DNA of 6,517 bases from an uncultured bacterium (GTDB lineage Bacteria > Cyanobacteriota > Vampirovibrionia > Gastranaerophilales > Gastranaerophilaceae): the NCBI GenBank assembly GCA_948888345.1, contig CAQTPN010000039.1:2389-8905 (forward strand), in the 5' to 3' direction. The notes below the pieces were generated by a model. That model saw nothing but the letters and a program-made list of their open reading frames with translations. It had not been told where the DNA came from and ran no database searches. The translations under genes and the position numbers were made by a program. Of this stretch, positions 1-5,446 are shown piece by piece. The number at the start of each line of letters is the position of its first letter. Within the stretch, counting starts at the first letter, position 1.

Positions 1-359
1 ATTAAAGGCTCCATTAAAATATCTTTAATCTTCATTTTAGGGTTTAAACTTGAATAAGGATTTTGAAATATTAAACCTGTTTGTTTTCTGAAATTTTTTG
101 TTTCATCCTTTTTAAAATCTTTAATATTTTTGCCGTTATATAGAATTTCACCTTCGTTTATATCAAGAAGCTTTAATATGCAGTTTCCGAGCGTTGATTT
201 CCCGCTTCCGGATTCTCCGACCAATCCTACAATTTCACCTTTTTTAATTTCGAGGCTTACGTTTTTTAGTGCATGCACAGGTTCTGTTTTCTGTCCTAAA
301 AAAGCAGCCTTTGTGTCAAATGTTTTATAAACGTTTTTTATCTCAATTAAATTTTCCAT
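1..359 (-). CDS. oppF: OppF/DppF-type peptide ABC transporter ATP-binding protein (5' part, runs off the left edge)
   Basis: The first 119 residues of an ABC ATPase that would energise uptake of oligopeptides, dipeptides or a related solute from the cytoplasmic face of the membrane. Visible are the Walker A motif GESGSGKST (residues 48-56) and the Q-loop in FQNPYSSLNPKMKI (Q99). The PYSSLNP wording is typical of the OppF/DppF subfamily, as is the N-terminal insertion before HALKNVSLEI. The signature motif, Walker B and the C-terminal peptide-transporter domain lie outside the window. The start is ATG at 359-357, with an in-frame TAA just upstream. The nearest Shine-Dalgarno-like sequence (AAAGGAAA) is about 20 bases away and sits better before a four-codon ORF at 378-364. 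Permease genes are not in view, so the substrate (Opp, Dpp or other) is not decided. The family call is firm. Confidence 0.88.
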   Translation of the reverse strand, partial: MENLIEIKNVYKTFDTKAAFLGQKTEPVHALKNVSLEIKKGEIVGLVGESGSGKSTLGNCILKLLDINEGEILYNGKNIKDFKKDETKNFRKQTGLIFQNPYSSLNPKMKIKDILMEPL

Positions 360-363
360 TATA

Positions 364-378
364 TCAAAGTTTTATCAT
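364..378 (-). other. Possible four-codon leader ORF (MIKL) before the ABC ATPase
   Basis: On the minus strand the only good Shine-Dalgarno-like sequence, AAAGGAAA, lies about six bases before ATG ATA AAA CTT TGA. The TGA ends four bases before the ATG of the ABC ATPase. A ribosome loading here could terminate and reinitiate on the ATPase. This may equally be chance in AT-rich DNA, and no conservation can be assessed from one sequence. Confidence 0.2.
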
Positions 379-439
379 ATAATTTCCTTTTTTACCATAT
401 GCACAATAAGGGGTAAACGGTATTGAACTTTATTTTTTG

Positions 440-448
440 TGGTATAAT
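440..448 (+). promoter_or_regulatory. Extended -10 promoter element for the PQ-loop gene
   Basis: TGG-TATAAT is a perfect extended -10 (TGn-TATAAT). A TTGAAC at 423-428 is only 14 bases upstream, so it is a poor -35, but an extended -10 does not need a strong one. Transcription would start near 455, just ahead of the ribosome binding site at 463-466. Confidence 0.6.
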
Positions 449-472
449 TTTGGCGGAAAAAAGAGGAAAACA

Positions 473-760
473 ATGAGTATTTTTGAAGCAATTATGATGC
501 TGTGTTTTGGCGCAAGCTGGCCTTTTCAGGTTGTGAAAACCTATAGAACAAAGAATGTTGAAGGAAAAAGTATTTTATTTCTCTGGCTTGTAATGATAGG
601 GTATGTTTCAGGCATGATTCATAAGGTTTTGCACAATAATGACTGGGTAATTTATCTTTATGCTCTAAATTTATTTCTTGTTGCGATAGATACATTTTTC
701 TATTACAGATACAAAAAACCGGCTCTTCCAAAAGCACTGACGTTTAAGAATATTGATTAA
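473..760 (+). CDS. Small PQ-loop / SemiSWEET-like membrane protein
   Basis: A 95-residue integral membrane protein with three predicted helices (about residues 3-22, 34-52 and 58-78). This is the size and layout of a bacterial half-transporter of the SemiSWEET/PQ-loop class, which works as a dimer. The first helix carries SWPFQ (15-19), followed by a basic stretch and EGKS (30-33). This matches the PQ-loop layout (PQ, K-T, R-T/K-x-x-x-G-x-S), but with Phe between Pro and Gln. SemiSWEETs carry sugars; the substrate here is unknown. The ATG at 473 was chosen over an in-frame ATG at 437 because it has AGAGG six bases upstream and because the earlier ATG lies upstream of the -10 box. The stop codon abuts that of the convergent gene, and no terminator lies between them. 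Confidence 0.75.
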   Translation: MSIFEAIMMLCFGASWPFQVVKTYRTKNVEGKSILFLWLVMIGYVSGMIHKVLHNNDWVIYLYALNLFLVAIDTFFYYRYKKPALPKALTFKNID

Positions 761-1666
761 TTATCCCATTATTATTTCCATTAAAACGTCAGGAAATTCC
801 TGTACCAAAATTTCAGCAAAAATTTCAGGGTCAATCTGTGTTGCAACAACCTGAATTAATTCAGCGGGTAATTCTTCAATCATAGGTGCTAAAAATTCAG
901 GGTCTAATACGGGCATGGTTTTTAAAATTTTATCTTTATCCATTAGCATAAACGGTTTAGACAAATCTTCATTCTCAAATTCTAAAATATATTCAGGATT
1001 TAATTCAACAAGCCCTGCGATTAATTCCATCTTATCTTTTCTTTCAAAGTTCATCAAAAATTCAAGGAATTTATCAGGGTTCATTTCATCAATCATATTC
1101 AGATAATCGCCCTTGCCCTTTTTTTGCATAGAAATTCCAAACTGCTTCATCATAATAGCTCTGAATTTATCGTCATCAAGCTGTTCAAAATATTTCATAA
1201 CATCTTTTTTTTCAAGCTTATCGCTTTTGAGGAATTTATTCATCTTATCATCTTCCATTAGATTTAAGATATCCATCATTCCAAAATGCTGAAATACAAG
1301 CGTTGCCACCTGTTCTGTAGGCAGTTTATTAATTAAATCTTCAAGCTTTTCTGCGGTAAAATATTGAAGTCCCCAGGCAAGCTGCTCAGAGTTTAGATAT
1401 GGCAGTATTTTAACCAAATCTCTCTCGCTCAAATTTCTTAAGATTAAATACCTGTTTTTTGGGCTTTGAAGCTGTAAAATTTTTGCAACCTTTGAAGGGT
1501 GAGTCATTAATTTTTGAAACTCTGCCTTATCAAGAGTAACAGCTCCGGCCATTGTTTCAAGAGTTATTATATTATCAGGGTCTTTTTCAGCATACTGATT
1601 TATCCTTTTTGTGGATAATTCGTAATAATATGAAAGATATGCTAAATCCAGATTTAACTCTATCAC
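761..1666 (-). CDS. Hypothetical cytoplasmic all-helical acidic repeat protein (301 aa)
   Basis: I do not recognise this family. The protein has no signal peptide or membrane segment, is rich in Leu, Glu, Asp, Lys and Met, and reads as nearly all helix. The middle (about 70-170) resembles in style the helical superhelix of MgtE N-domains and FliG, with phrases such as L-x-x-L-P-T-E-Q, but it lacks any diagnostic motif. The C-terminal third carries four [DN]-P-[ED]-x-[FIL] units at residues 196, 223, 255 and 279, each opening a 24-32 residue helical repeat. Such solenoids usually bind proteins. The start is GTG at 1666-1664, with AAGG nine bases upstream; the next in-frame Met is residue 39. 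The gene follows the 383-aa gene on the same strand beyond a terminator, so it probably has its own promoter, and it carries the TTTGTAACAA upstream element. The reading frame is certain to be coding, but the function is unknown. Confidence 0.85.
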   Translation of the reverse strand: MIELNLDLAYLSYYYELSTKRINQYAEKDPDNIITLETMAGAVTLDKAEFQKLMTHPSKVAKILQLQSPKNRYLILRNLSERDLVKILPYLNSEQLAWGLQYFTAEKLEDLINKLPTEQVATLVFQHFGMMDILNLMEDDKMNKFLKSDKLEKKDVMKYFEQLDDDKFRAIMMKQFGISMQKKGKGDYLNMIDEMNPDKFLEFLMNFERKDKMELIAGLVELNPEYILEFENEDLSKPFMLMDKDKILKTMPVLDPEFLAPMIEELPAELIQVVATQIDPEIFAEILVQEFPDVLMEIIMG

Positions 1667-1688
1667 GTATTAATACCTTCATGTTTTT

Positions 1689-1709
1689 TAAGGCACAACC
1701 TATGCCTTA
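1689..1709. repeat. Inverted repeat upstream of the 301-aa gene
   Basis: TAAGGCA (1689-1695) and TGCCTTA (1703-1709) form a perfect 7-base inverted repeat with a 7-base loop, between the terminator of the 383-aa gene and the GTG start at 1666. A run of A follows it on the minus strand, so it is not a terminator for that strand. It could be an operator or a 5' leader hairpin. Confidence 0.45.
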
Positions 1710-1758
1710 TAATATAATAAAAACTTTTTTCCGGCCTAAATTTTATAAAGAGAAAATA

Positions 1759-1768
1759 TTGTTACAAA
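1759..1768 (-). promoter_or_regulatory. Shared upstream element TTTGTAACAA (copy 1, 301-aa gene)
   Basis: On the minus strand this reads TTTGTAACAA, 93-102 bases before the GTG start. It contains the near-palindrome TTGTAACAA and is flanked by AATATT on both sides, which extends the symmetry. The same 10-mer occurs at almost the same distance before two other minus-strand genes. Here it could also act as a -35 (TTGTAA, 16 bases, TAAAAT), but the other two copies have no -10 at that spacing. Confidence 0.55.
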
Positions 1769-1773
1769 TATTA

Positions 1774-1808
1774 AAACACCCTCCCAAAATATTATCGGGA
1801 GGGTGTTT
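1774..1808 (-). terminator. Rho-independent terminator of the 383-aa gene
   Basis: A perfect 12-bp stem (1774-1785 with 1797-1808) is built around CACCCTCCC/GGGAGGGTG with an 11-base loop. It starts 17 bases past the stop codon of the 383-aa gene. The minus-strand tail reads GTGTTTTAAT. The other side is also T-rich (GTTTGTTTT), so it could stop transcription in both directions. Confidence 0.88.
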
Positions 1809-1824
1809 GTTTTAAGAAGGATTT

Positions 1825-2976
1825 TTACTTATTGCCAAAGAACATTTGAATTACTTCCATTGTAGAACTTCCATCCTTTTGAAGCTGATTTAAAATTTCT
1901 GTTCTTTTTGCGTTATATTGCTGTCCGATAGGCTGGGAAACATTGGTTAATGCTTTATTGGCTGCACTTATAGAGCCTTCGCCGGTTCCTCTTAAGACTG
2001 CCAGCTGTTTTTGCAGCGGGTCGATTGCTGCTGCGGCTTCGTCTTTCAATTTGTTTAGCTGTGATAATGTTTCACTTCCCGCTGCCTTGTTGATTTGTTC
2101 TTGTATTGCCTGAATATTTGCTTCACCCTGCATTAATTGTGCTGACAAGGTGCTTTCTTGATTTTTAAGGGCAGTTAATTTACCTTTTAGTTCACTTGCC
2201 TCAGTTAGTGCTTTGGTGTATGCTTCATCACCTTGAAGCGCATGTTTTGCCATCAAACTTGCAGTTTTACCGTCTGCTGCCTGAATATTTACATCTGAAA
2301 TATTGCTTAATCTTTTTTGTAATTCGCTTATATCCTGACCTGCCTGTTTCTTTGTAATCATTTCCTGTATCAGTGTCTGCGGATTTTCTGCATCTTTAAT
2401 TTTCAGTGTTAAATCATCAAGCTGTTTTGTTAAAGTTTTAGCTTCATCCCCTGTGGCTTTAGCGATTTTTTCCGTAAGTTCCGTTTGCTGCTTTTTTAAG
2501 CCTTCAAGTGCTTCACGTGTTGCGGCACTTCCTTTTGCGGCATCCTGCACATTTGAGCTTGAAACCGTTTTAACAATTGCGCCTGCGGCATCATCCAGTT
2601 TATCTGAATTTTGGGCTATTACTTTATATGATTCCCGTCCTGCCTTTGTAAATAATGATTTAGCACCTGTTGTTATATTGTTCCAAAGTTTTGTTGCTTC
2701 GCCGTTTGCAGTGTTGATTTTTTTGCCTCTTGAAGCTGCCCATATGCCTATTACAGCTGTTGCTGCAGCTGCAACAAGGCCTACTTTTGCCCCTGTGCTC
2801 ATTCCTTCTTTTTCTTGTTTCTGGCTGATTTGATTTCCGGAAAAAGAAACGGTATCATAAGCCGGCTGAGAGAGCAGGCTTGATTGTACAGAGCTTGTAT
2901 ACCCGGGTGCTGTTGTTGGCAGTGCTTTTTGCGAATAGCTGTTTACTCCCGTTCCAAAATTAACGTTCATCCCCAT
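1825..2976 (-). CDS. Lineage-specific coiled-coil protein with N-terminal VSFSGNQ motif and hydrophobic segment (383 aa)
   Basis: Function unknown. Residues 1-50 form a Ser/Thr/Gln-rich N-terminus ending in VSFSGNQ (43-49), with a similar VNFG at 5-8. Residues 65-82 are an Ala/Val/Gly-rich hydrophobic stretch that could cross or enter the membrane. Residues 92-118 (GEATKLW ... GRESYK) match residues 93-118 of the protein at 5331. The rest is long amphipathic helix and coiled coil (about 150-200 and 255-330), and the C-terminus is EVIQMFFGNK. No catalytic motif is visible. A membrane-anchored or surface filamentous protein is possible, but the topology is not known. The ATG at 2976 has AGGAG 11 bases upstream; a second ATG two codons later is less well placed. 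The leader TTTTAATAGGAG and the upstream 15-mer match the paralogue. The gene is intact and ends at a strong terminator. Confidence 0.85.
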   Translation of the reverse strand: MGMNVNFGTGVNSYSQKALPTTAPGYTSSVQSSLLSQPAYDTVSFSGNQISQKQEKEGMSTGAKVGLVAAAATAVIGIWAASRGKKINTANGEATKLWNNITTGAKSLFTKAGRESYKVIAQNSDKLDDAAGAIVKTVSSSNVQDAAKGSAATREALEGLKKQQTELTEKIAKATGDEAKTLTKQLDDLTLKIKDAENPQTLIQEMITKKQAGQDISELQKRLSNISDVNIQAADGKTASLMAKHALQGDEAYTKALTEASELKGKLTALKNQESTLSAQLMQGEANIQAIQEQINKAAGSETLSQLNKLKDEAAAAIDPLQKQLAVLRGTGEGSISAANKALTNVSQPIGQQYNAKRTEILNQLQKDGSSTMEVIQMFFGNK

Positions 2977-3070
2977 AATAAATATAACTCCTATTAAAAA
3001 AAACTTATCTTACATATATAAAGTATTTTTATTATCGGGAATTGCCATGTTATGACGCGCTTTCAGCATG

Positions 3071-3085
3071 TTTGTTACAAAAGTT
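3071..3085 (-). promoter_or_regulatory. Shared upstream element AACTTTTGTAACAAA (copy 2, 383-aa gene)
   Basis: On the minus strand this 15-mer lies 95-109 bases before the ATG at 2976. The identical 15-mer lies 95-109 bases before the ATG at 5331. Five bases further upstream is the palindrome TATTATAATA (3091-3100), which is also found upstream of the other copy. The element sits just beyond the end of the toxin remnant. Confidence 0.7.
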
Positions 3086-3092
3086 AATAATA

Positions 3093-3393
3093 TTATAATA
3101 CAGCAAATAAGTCTTGATATTTAGTTAATACTCTTAAGATTTCAATTTCTTTATTTTTAATTCGGTAAATAATTAAATAACTTTTTCTTGTCGTATAAAT
3201 AAAAACACTTTTATTCTTAATTCCAATTTTTTTTAATTCCGGCTTTAGGGAAAGCGGCGAGCATTTTAAATATTTTTCTTAAATTATCCGTAACATCCAG
3301 AGCTGCTACTTGATTATCTTTTGAAATATAATCCGCAATAGTGGCTATATCTTTTCGTGCTTTACCGGTGATAGAGACTTTTAAATTATTCAT
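3093..3393 (-). pseudogene. ParE/RelE-like toxin, frameshifted at an A8 run
   Basis: The first frame starts at ATG 3393 and gives 58 residues, stopping at 3217. It reads as the first half of a ParE toxin: basic start, KARKDIATIADYISKDN, then LAAFPKAGIKK (45-55). The missing half is open in another frame, from IGIKNKSV through SYLIIYRIKNKEIEILRVL to a TAA at 3095-3093. The switch falls at eight consecutive A (3227-3234, coding strand). Removing one A joins the halves into a 99-residue protein, the usual ParE/RelE size. The start overlaps the antitoxin stop by eight bases, the usual TA arrangement. ParE toxins poison DNA gyrase and RelE toxins cleave mRNA; which applies here is not decidable. 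This may be a dead toxin, one expressed by slippage, or a sequencing error. Confidence 0.8.
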
Positions 3394-3631
3394 ATTTACT
3401 GTTCAATTCATCAAGAAATTCAAAAGCATCCGAAAGATTTCCTGCTTCCGCATCATCAATTCCTTCTTGAATATCTGCATTTAATGTTTCAAGCTCTTCT
3501 TTTGAAATGCATCCTTTATTTAGCGCAATATTTAAAGTTGCATTCACGGCCTCATTTAAAGAATCGTATAATCCTTCCGCAACCTTCATTCTTAATAATC
3601 TTTCAATATTTGGTGCTAAAATTATATCCAT
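3386..3631 (-). CDS. ParD-like antitoxin (ribbon-helix-helix)
   Basis: An 81-residue antitoxin-like protein. The N-terminus (about 1-38) has the strand-helix-helix layout of ParD/CopG DNA-binding antitoxins: DIILAP strand, ERLLRMKVAEGLYDS helix, then NEAVNATLNIAL helix. The acidic C-terminal half (EELETLNADIQEGIDDAEAG ... FEFLDEL) matches the toxin-wrapping tail typical of this family. ATG at 3631 has AAAGG ten bases upstream. The stop overlaps the toxin start by eight bases. Such antitoxins neutralise the toxin and repress their own promoter. With the toxin frameshifted, this gene may persist as a free repressor or a relic. Exact subfamily not proven. Confidence 0.82.
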   Translation of the reverse strand: MDIILAPNIERLLRMKVAEGLYDSLNEAVNATLNIALNKGCISKEELETLNADIQEGIDDAEAGNLSDAFEFLDELNSKYE

Positions 3632-3666
3632 TTATTTAAAACCTTTTATCTAAAAACCGTAATTCA

Positions 3667-3675
3667 ATTATATCA
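3667..3675 (-). promoter_or_regulatory. Extended -10 promoter element for the toxin-antitoxin pair
   Basis: On the minus strand TGA-TATAAT is a perfect extended -10, placed about 35 bases before the antitoxin ATG. No good -35 is seen at the normal spacing. Antitoxin autoregulation would be expected to act here, but no clear operator repeat is visible. Confidence 0.55.
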
Positions 3676-3688
3676 TAAACTCAATAGC

Positions 3689-3718
3689 AAAACACCGGAA
3701 GTGTGTTTCCGGTGTTTT
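3689..3718 (-). terminator. Rho-independent terminator after the interrupted coiled-coil gene
   Basis: A perfect 12-bp stem (3689-3700 with 3707-3718), AAAACACCGGAA/TTCCGGTGTTTT, with a 6-base loop. It lies 32 bases past the TAA at 3751 and ends in TTTT on the minus strand. That this terminator survives at the end of the full 527-codon frame supports reading that frame as one former, or still used, gene. Confidence 0.85.
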
Positions 3719-3750
3719 AAATTTGCTTTATTGCTGTTAAGCTACGAACT

Positions 3751-4251
3751 TTATTTTGAAAAACCAGTTAAGCCATAATCCCTAGAAAGTTTTTCAACAT
3801 AGCTTTGTGATGTATTAATTGCTTGTGTGAGTTCATTTATATCTTTTTGCAAGATTTTCTTTTCTTCATCACTTTGTGCAACTGCTAATGCCGCTTTTTT
3901 ATCTTGAAGAGCTTTTTTATTTGCATTATAGTTGTCAACATTTCTTTGTTTTCTATTTTTTATTATTTCTTGTTTTTGAGCCGGAGCTTTTTTGAAGCTT
4001 TCAAGCGCATCTTCGTATTCTTTGTCGGTAGGAAAAGCTCCATTATTGCCTGGCTGCCAAGTTGACTGGTGTAAATTGTTCTTAGCATCATTTAATCTTG
4101 TTTGTGCGCTTTTTTGTTCAGCTTTTAATGCGGGTATGCTTTTTTCTAATTCAGTTTGTTCAGCTTTTAAAGTAGCGATACTTTCTTGAAGTTTGTCTAC
4201 TTCAAGGCCTTTTTTCTGTCGTGCTGCTAATGAGGCCTCTTTCTTTTTCAA
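3751..4251 (-). CDS. C-terminal coiled-coil fragment of the interrupted gene (166 aa from a TTG)
   Basis: This is the open part of piece 3 if translation starts at the first possible codon, TTG 4251. It is highly charged helix: KLQESIATLKAEQTELEKSI, a short non-helical insert around HQSTWQPGNNGAFPTDKEYE, then more coiled coil. No Shine-Dalgarno sequence precedes the TTG, and the frame is open for 35 more codons upstream to the TAA at 4357. I regard it as the tail of the broken gene, not as an independent protein. A gene caller would probably list it. Confidence 0.35.
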   Translation of the reverse strand: MKKKEASLAARQKKGLEVDKLQESIATLKAEQTELEKSIPALKAEQKSAQTRLNDAKNNLHQSTWQPGNNGAFPTDKEYEDALESFKKAPAQKQEIIKNRKQRNVDNYNANKKALQDKKAALAVAQSDEEKKILQKDINELTQAINTSQSYVEKLSRDYGLTGFSK

Positions 4252-4740
4252 AGTTTCTTCAACAGCAGTCTTTTTAGTGCTAGCTTGATTTAATTCGGTG
4301 CTTATGCCATTTAATTTATATTCAGCAGCAACATATTCAAGTGCGTTATCGGCTGATTAGATTCCTTTATCACCGGCCATTAATTCATCAGCTTTTGCTT
4401 TAAATAGCATATTTTCCATGTTTTTATAATTATGTTGCTTATTAGCTGTTGCTTCTTGTAATGCAGCTTGCTTCTGCGGTATGCTAACTTCAAAGGCATT
4501 TAGAATGTCATCAATTTGCGCAATTTGCTCATTGTTATTTTTAGGATTTTGTTTAGCTTTTGTAAGGCTTTCTACTATTTCTTCATCGCTTTTATTTTCA
4601 AAGACAGGATCGTTTTTAAAATCCTTTATTTTTTCTTGTACAGTTTTTTGTTGTTCTAATGCTGTATCAAGTTCTTTTTGTGCCGTTTTAACACTTTCAT
4701 CAAGTGCTTTGAGTTGTTTTTCAATCTCTTTGGAATCCCC

Positions 4741-5331
4741 TTATTGAACCGCTATACCTTTTTTAGTTTTAACTTCTTCTTGTTTAACAGGTTCTGCTTG
4801 GGCTTCAGGTTGTTTTACTTCCGGTTGTTCTTTAGTTTCAACTTCAGGCTTTTTTACGCCTTCAGTTTCAGGTTTTTTACCGCCGCTAACTGTGTCTTTA
4901 ATTTCTTCGCTAACACCGTTTGCGCCTTTATCTCCTGTGCCTGCCGTAGTTAAGCCTTTTGCTTTTTCTAAAGTTGTTTTATAAGCTTCTTTACCTTTTC
5001 CGAAGAATGTGCCGAAGCCGTCTTTAATGTTTTGGAATAATTTTGTAGCTTCGCCGTCAACGTTGCTTTCTGCTTTATTAATTGTAGCTAAAGCTTCATT
5101 TAAGCCTTTACCTCTTTTTGCAGCTAATGCAAGCGTTCCAAGTGCTGCTGCGGCTGTTGCTATAATTCCGCCTTTAGCTAATGTGCTCTTTTTAACTTCT
5201 TTTCCGCCGATAACAACCACATCGCCTTTATCAGCTTTTTTAACTGCAGGTTGTTGTGCAGCTGTTTGTGTAGCTCCGGCAGTCGGCTGTGCGTTACCGA
5301 AAGATACTTTTCCTACATTCATAGAACCCAT
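4741..5331 (-). CDS. N-terminal part of the paralogue: VSFGNAQ motif, hydrophobic segment, P/E/K-rich linker (196 aa)
   Basis: This may still be expressed as a truncated protein. VSFGNAQ is at 9-15, only a few residues from the start. An Ala/Gly/Leu hydrophobic stretch lies at 54-71, followed by basic AKRGKG. Residues 93-118 (GEATKLFQNI ... GKEAYK) match the 383-aa protein. Residues 151-196 are a low-complexity Pro/Glu/Lys/Val linker with KKPE, KQPE and EVK phrases. The stop falls exactly where the linker gives way to coiled coil. ATG 5331 has AGGAG about ten bases upstream within the same TTTTAATAGGAG leader as the paralogue. Function unknown. The hydrophobic segment suggests membrane association, which is inferred. 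Confidence 0.72.
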   Translation of the reverse strand: MGSMNVGKVSFGNAQPTAGATQTAAQQPAVKKADKGDVVVIGGKEVKKSTLAKGGIIATAAAALGTLALAAKRGKGLNEALATINKAESNVDGEATKLFQNIKDGFGTFFGKGKEAYKTTLEKAKGLTTAGTGDKGANGVSEEIKDTVSGGKKPETEGVKKPEVETKEQPEVKQPEAQAEPVKQEEVKTKKGIAVQ

Positions 5332-5425
5332 TTGTATATTTCTCCTATTAAAATTAAATTGCTTACATGGTTATTAAGGTATCTGAAAATTTTTTTTTGA
5401 CATCATGCACTAAATTTTTTGTTTT

Positions 5426-5440
5426 TTTGTTACAAAAGTT
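5426..5440 (-). promoter_or_regulatory. Shared upstream element AACTTTTGTAACAAA (copy 3, interrupted paralogue)
   Basis: The 15-mer is identical to that at 3071-3085 and lies at the same distance (95-109 bases) from the start codon at 5331. The palindrome TATTATAATA follows further upstream, here after 15 bases instead of five. The ten-base difference is about one helical turn. Confidence 0.7.
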
Positions 5441-5446
5441 TACAAG
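5429..5446 (+). repeat. Direct repeat GTTACAAAAG-TTTACAAG resembling the RpaB (HLR1) site
   Basis: The two half-sites GTTACAAA and TTTACAAG are separated by two bases. The cyanobacterial HLR1 consensus is (G/T)TTACA(T/A)(T/A)NN(G/T)TTACA(T/A)(T/A); this sequence differs only at the last base. The response regulator RpaB binds HLR1 in cyanobacteria. Whether this organism has RpaB cannot be seen here. The site overlaps the shared 15-mer. Confidence 0.4.

Larger units (their letters stand above)
3751..5331 (-). pseudogene. Paralogue of the 383-aa coiled-coil protein, one frame broken by two in-frame TAA codons
   Basis: From ATG 5331 to TAA 3751 the same frame runs for 527 codons with only two internal stops, both TAA: codon 197 (4743-4741) and codon 325 (4359-4357). 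No insertion or deletion is needed. The pieces are 196, 127 and 201 residues. Piece 1 has the N-terminal motif, hydrophobic segment and P/E/K linker. Piece 2 (GDSKEIEKQLKALDESV onwards) and piece 3 (SADNALEYVAAEY to DYGLTGFSK) are Lys/Glu/Gln/Ala-rich coiled coil. Joined, they match the design of the intact 383-aa paralogue. Neither piece 2 nor piece 3 has a convincing start with a ribosome binding site. TAA is also the normal stop of its neighbours, so reassignment of TAA is unlikely. Two nonsense mutations is the simplest reading; readthrough or sequence error remain possible. Confidence 0.75.

Noticed and set aside
130..330. Open frame on the plus strand (66 aa)
   Set aside because: It is antisense to the clear ABC ATPase and has no family features.
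358..366. Perfect extended -10 (TGA-TATAAT) on the minus strand at the ABC ATPase start
   Set aside because: It overlaps the ATG, so a transcript from it would start inside the gene past the start codon.
1552..1815. Open frame on the plus strand (87 aa) over the 301-aa start and terminator
   Set aside because: It overlaps a strong terminator and an antisense gene and has no good ribosome binding site.
2453..2833. Open frame on the plus strand (126 aa)
   Set aside because: It is the antisense image of the Ala-rich 383-aa protein; its composition follows from that gene.
3751..5331. Reassignment of TAA to a sense codon
   Set aside because: The PQ-loop, 301-aa, 383-aa, antitoxin and ileS genes all end properly at TAA, so TAA is a real stop in this genome.
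4481..5377. Plus-strand frames rich in Phe, Ser and Cys over the interrupted gene
   Set aside because: They are antisense to Lys/Glu-rich coiled coil, which gives Phe/Ser/Leu-rich shadows.
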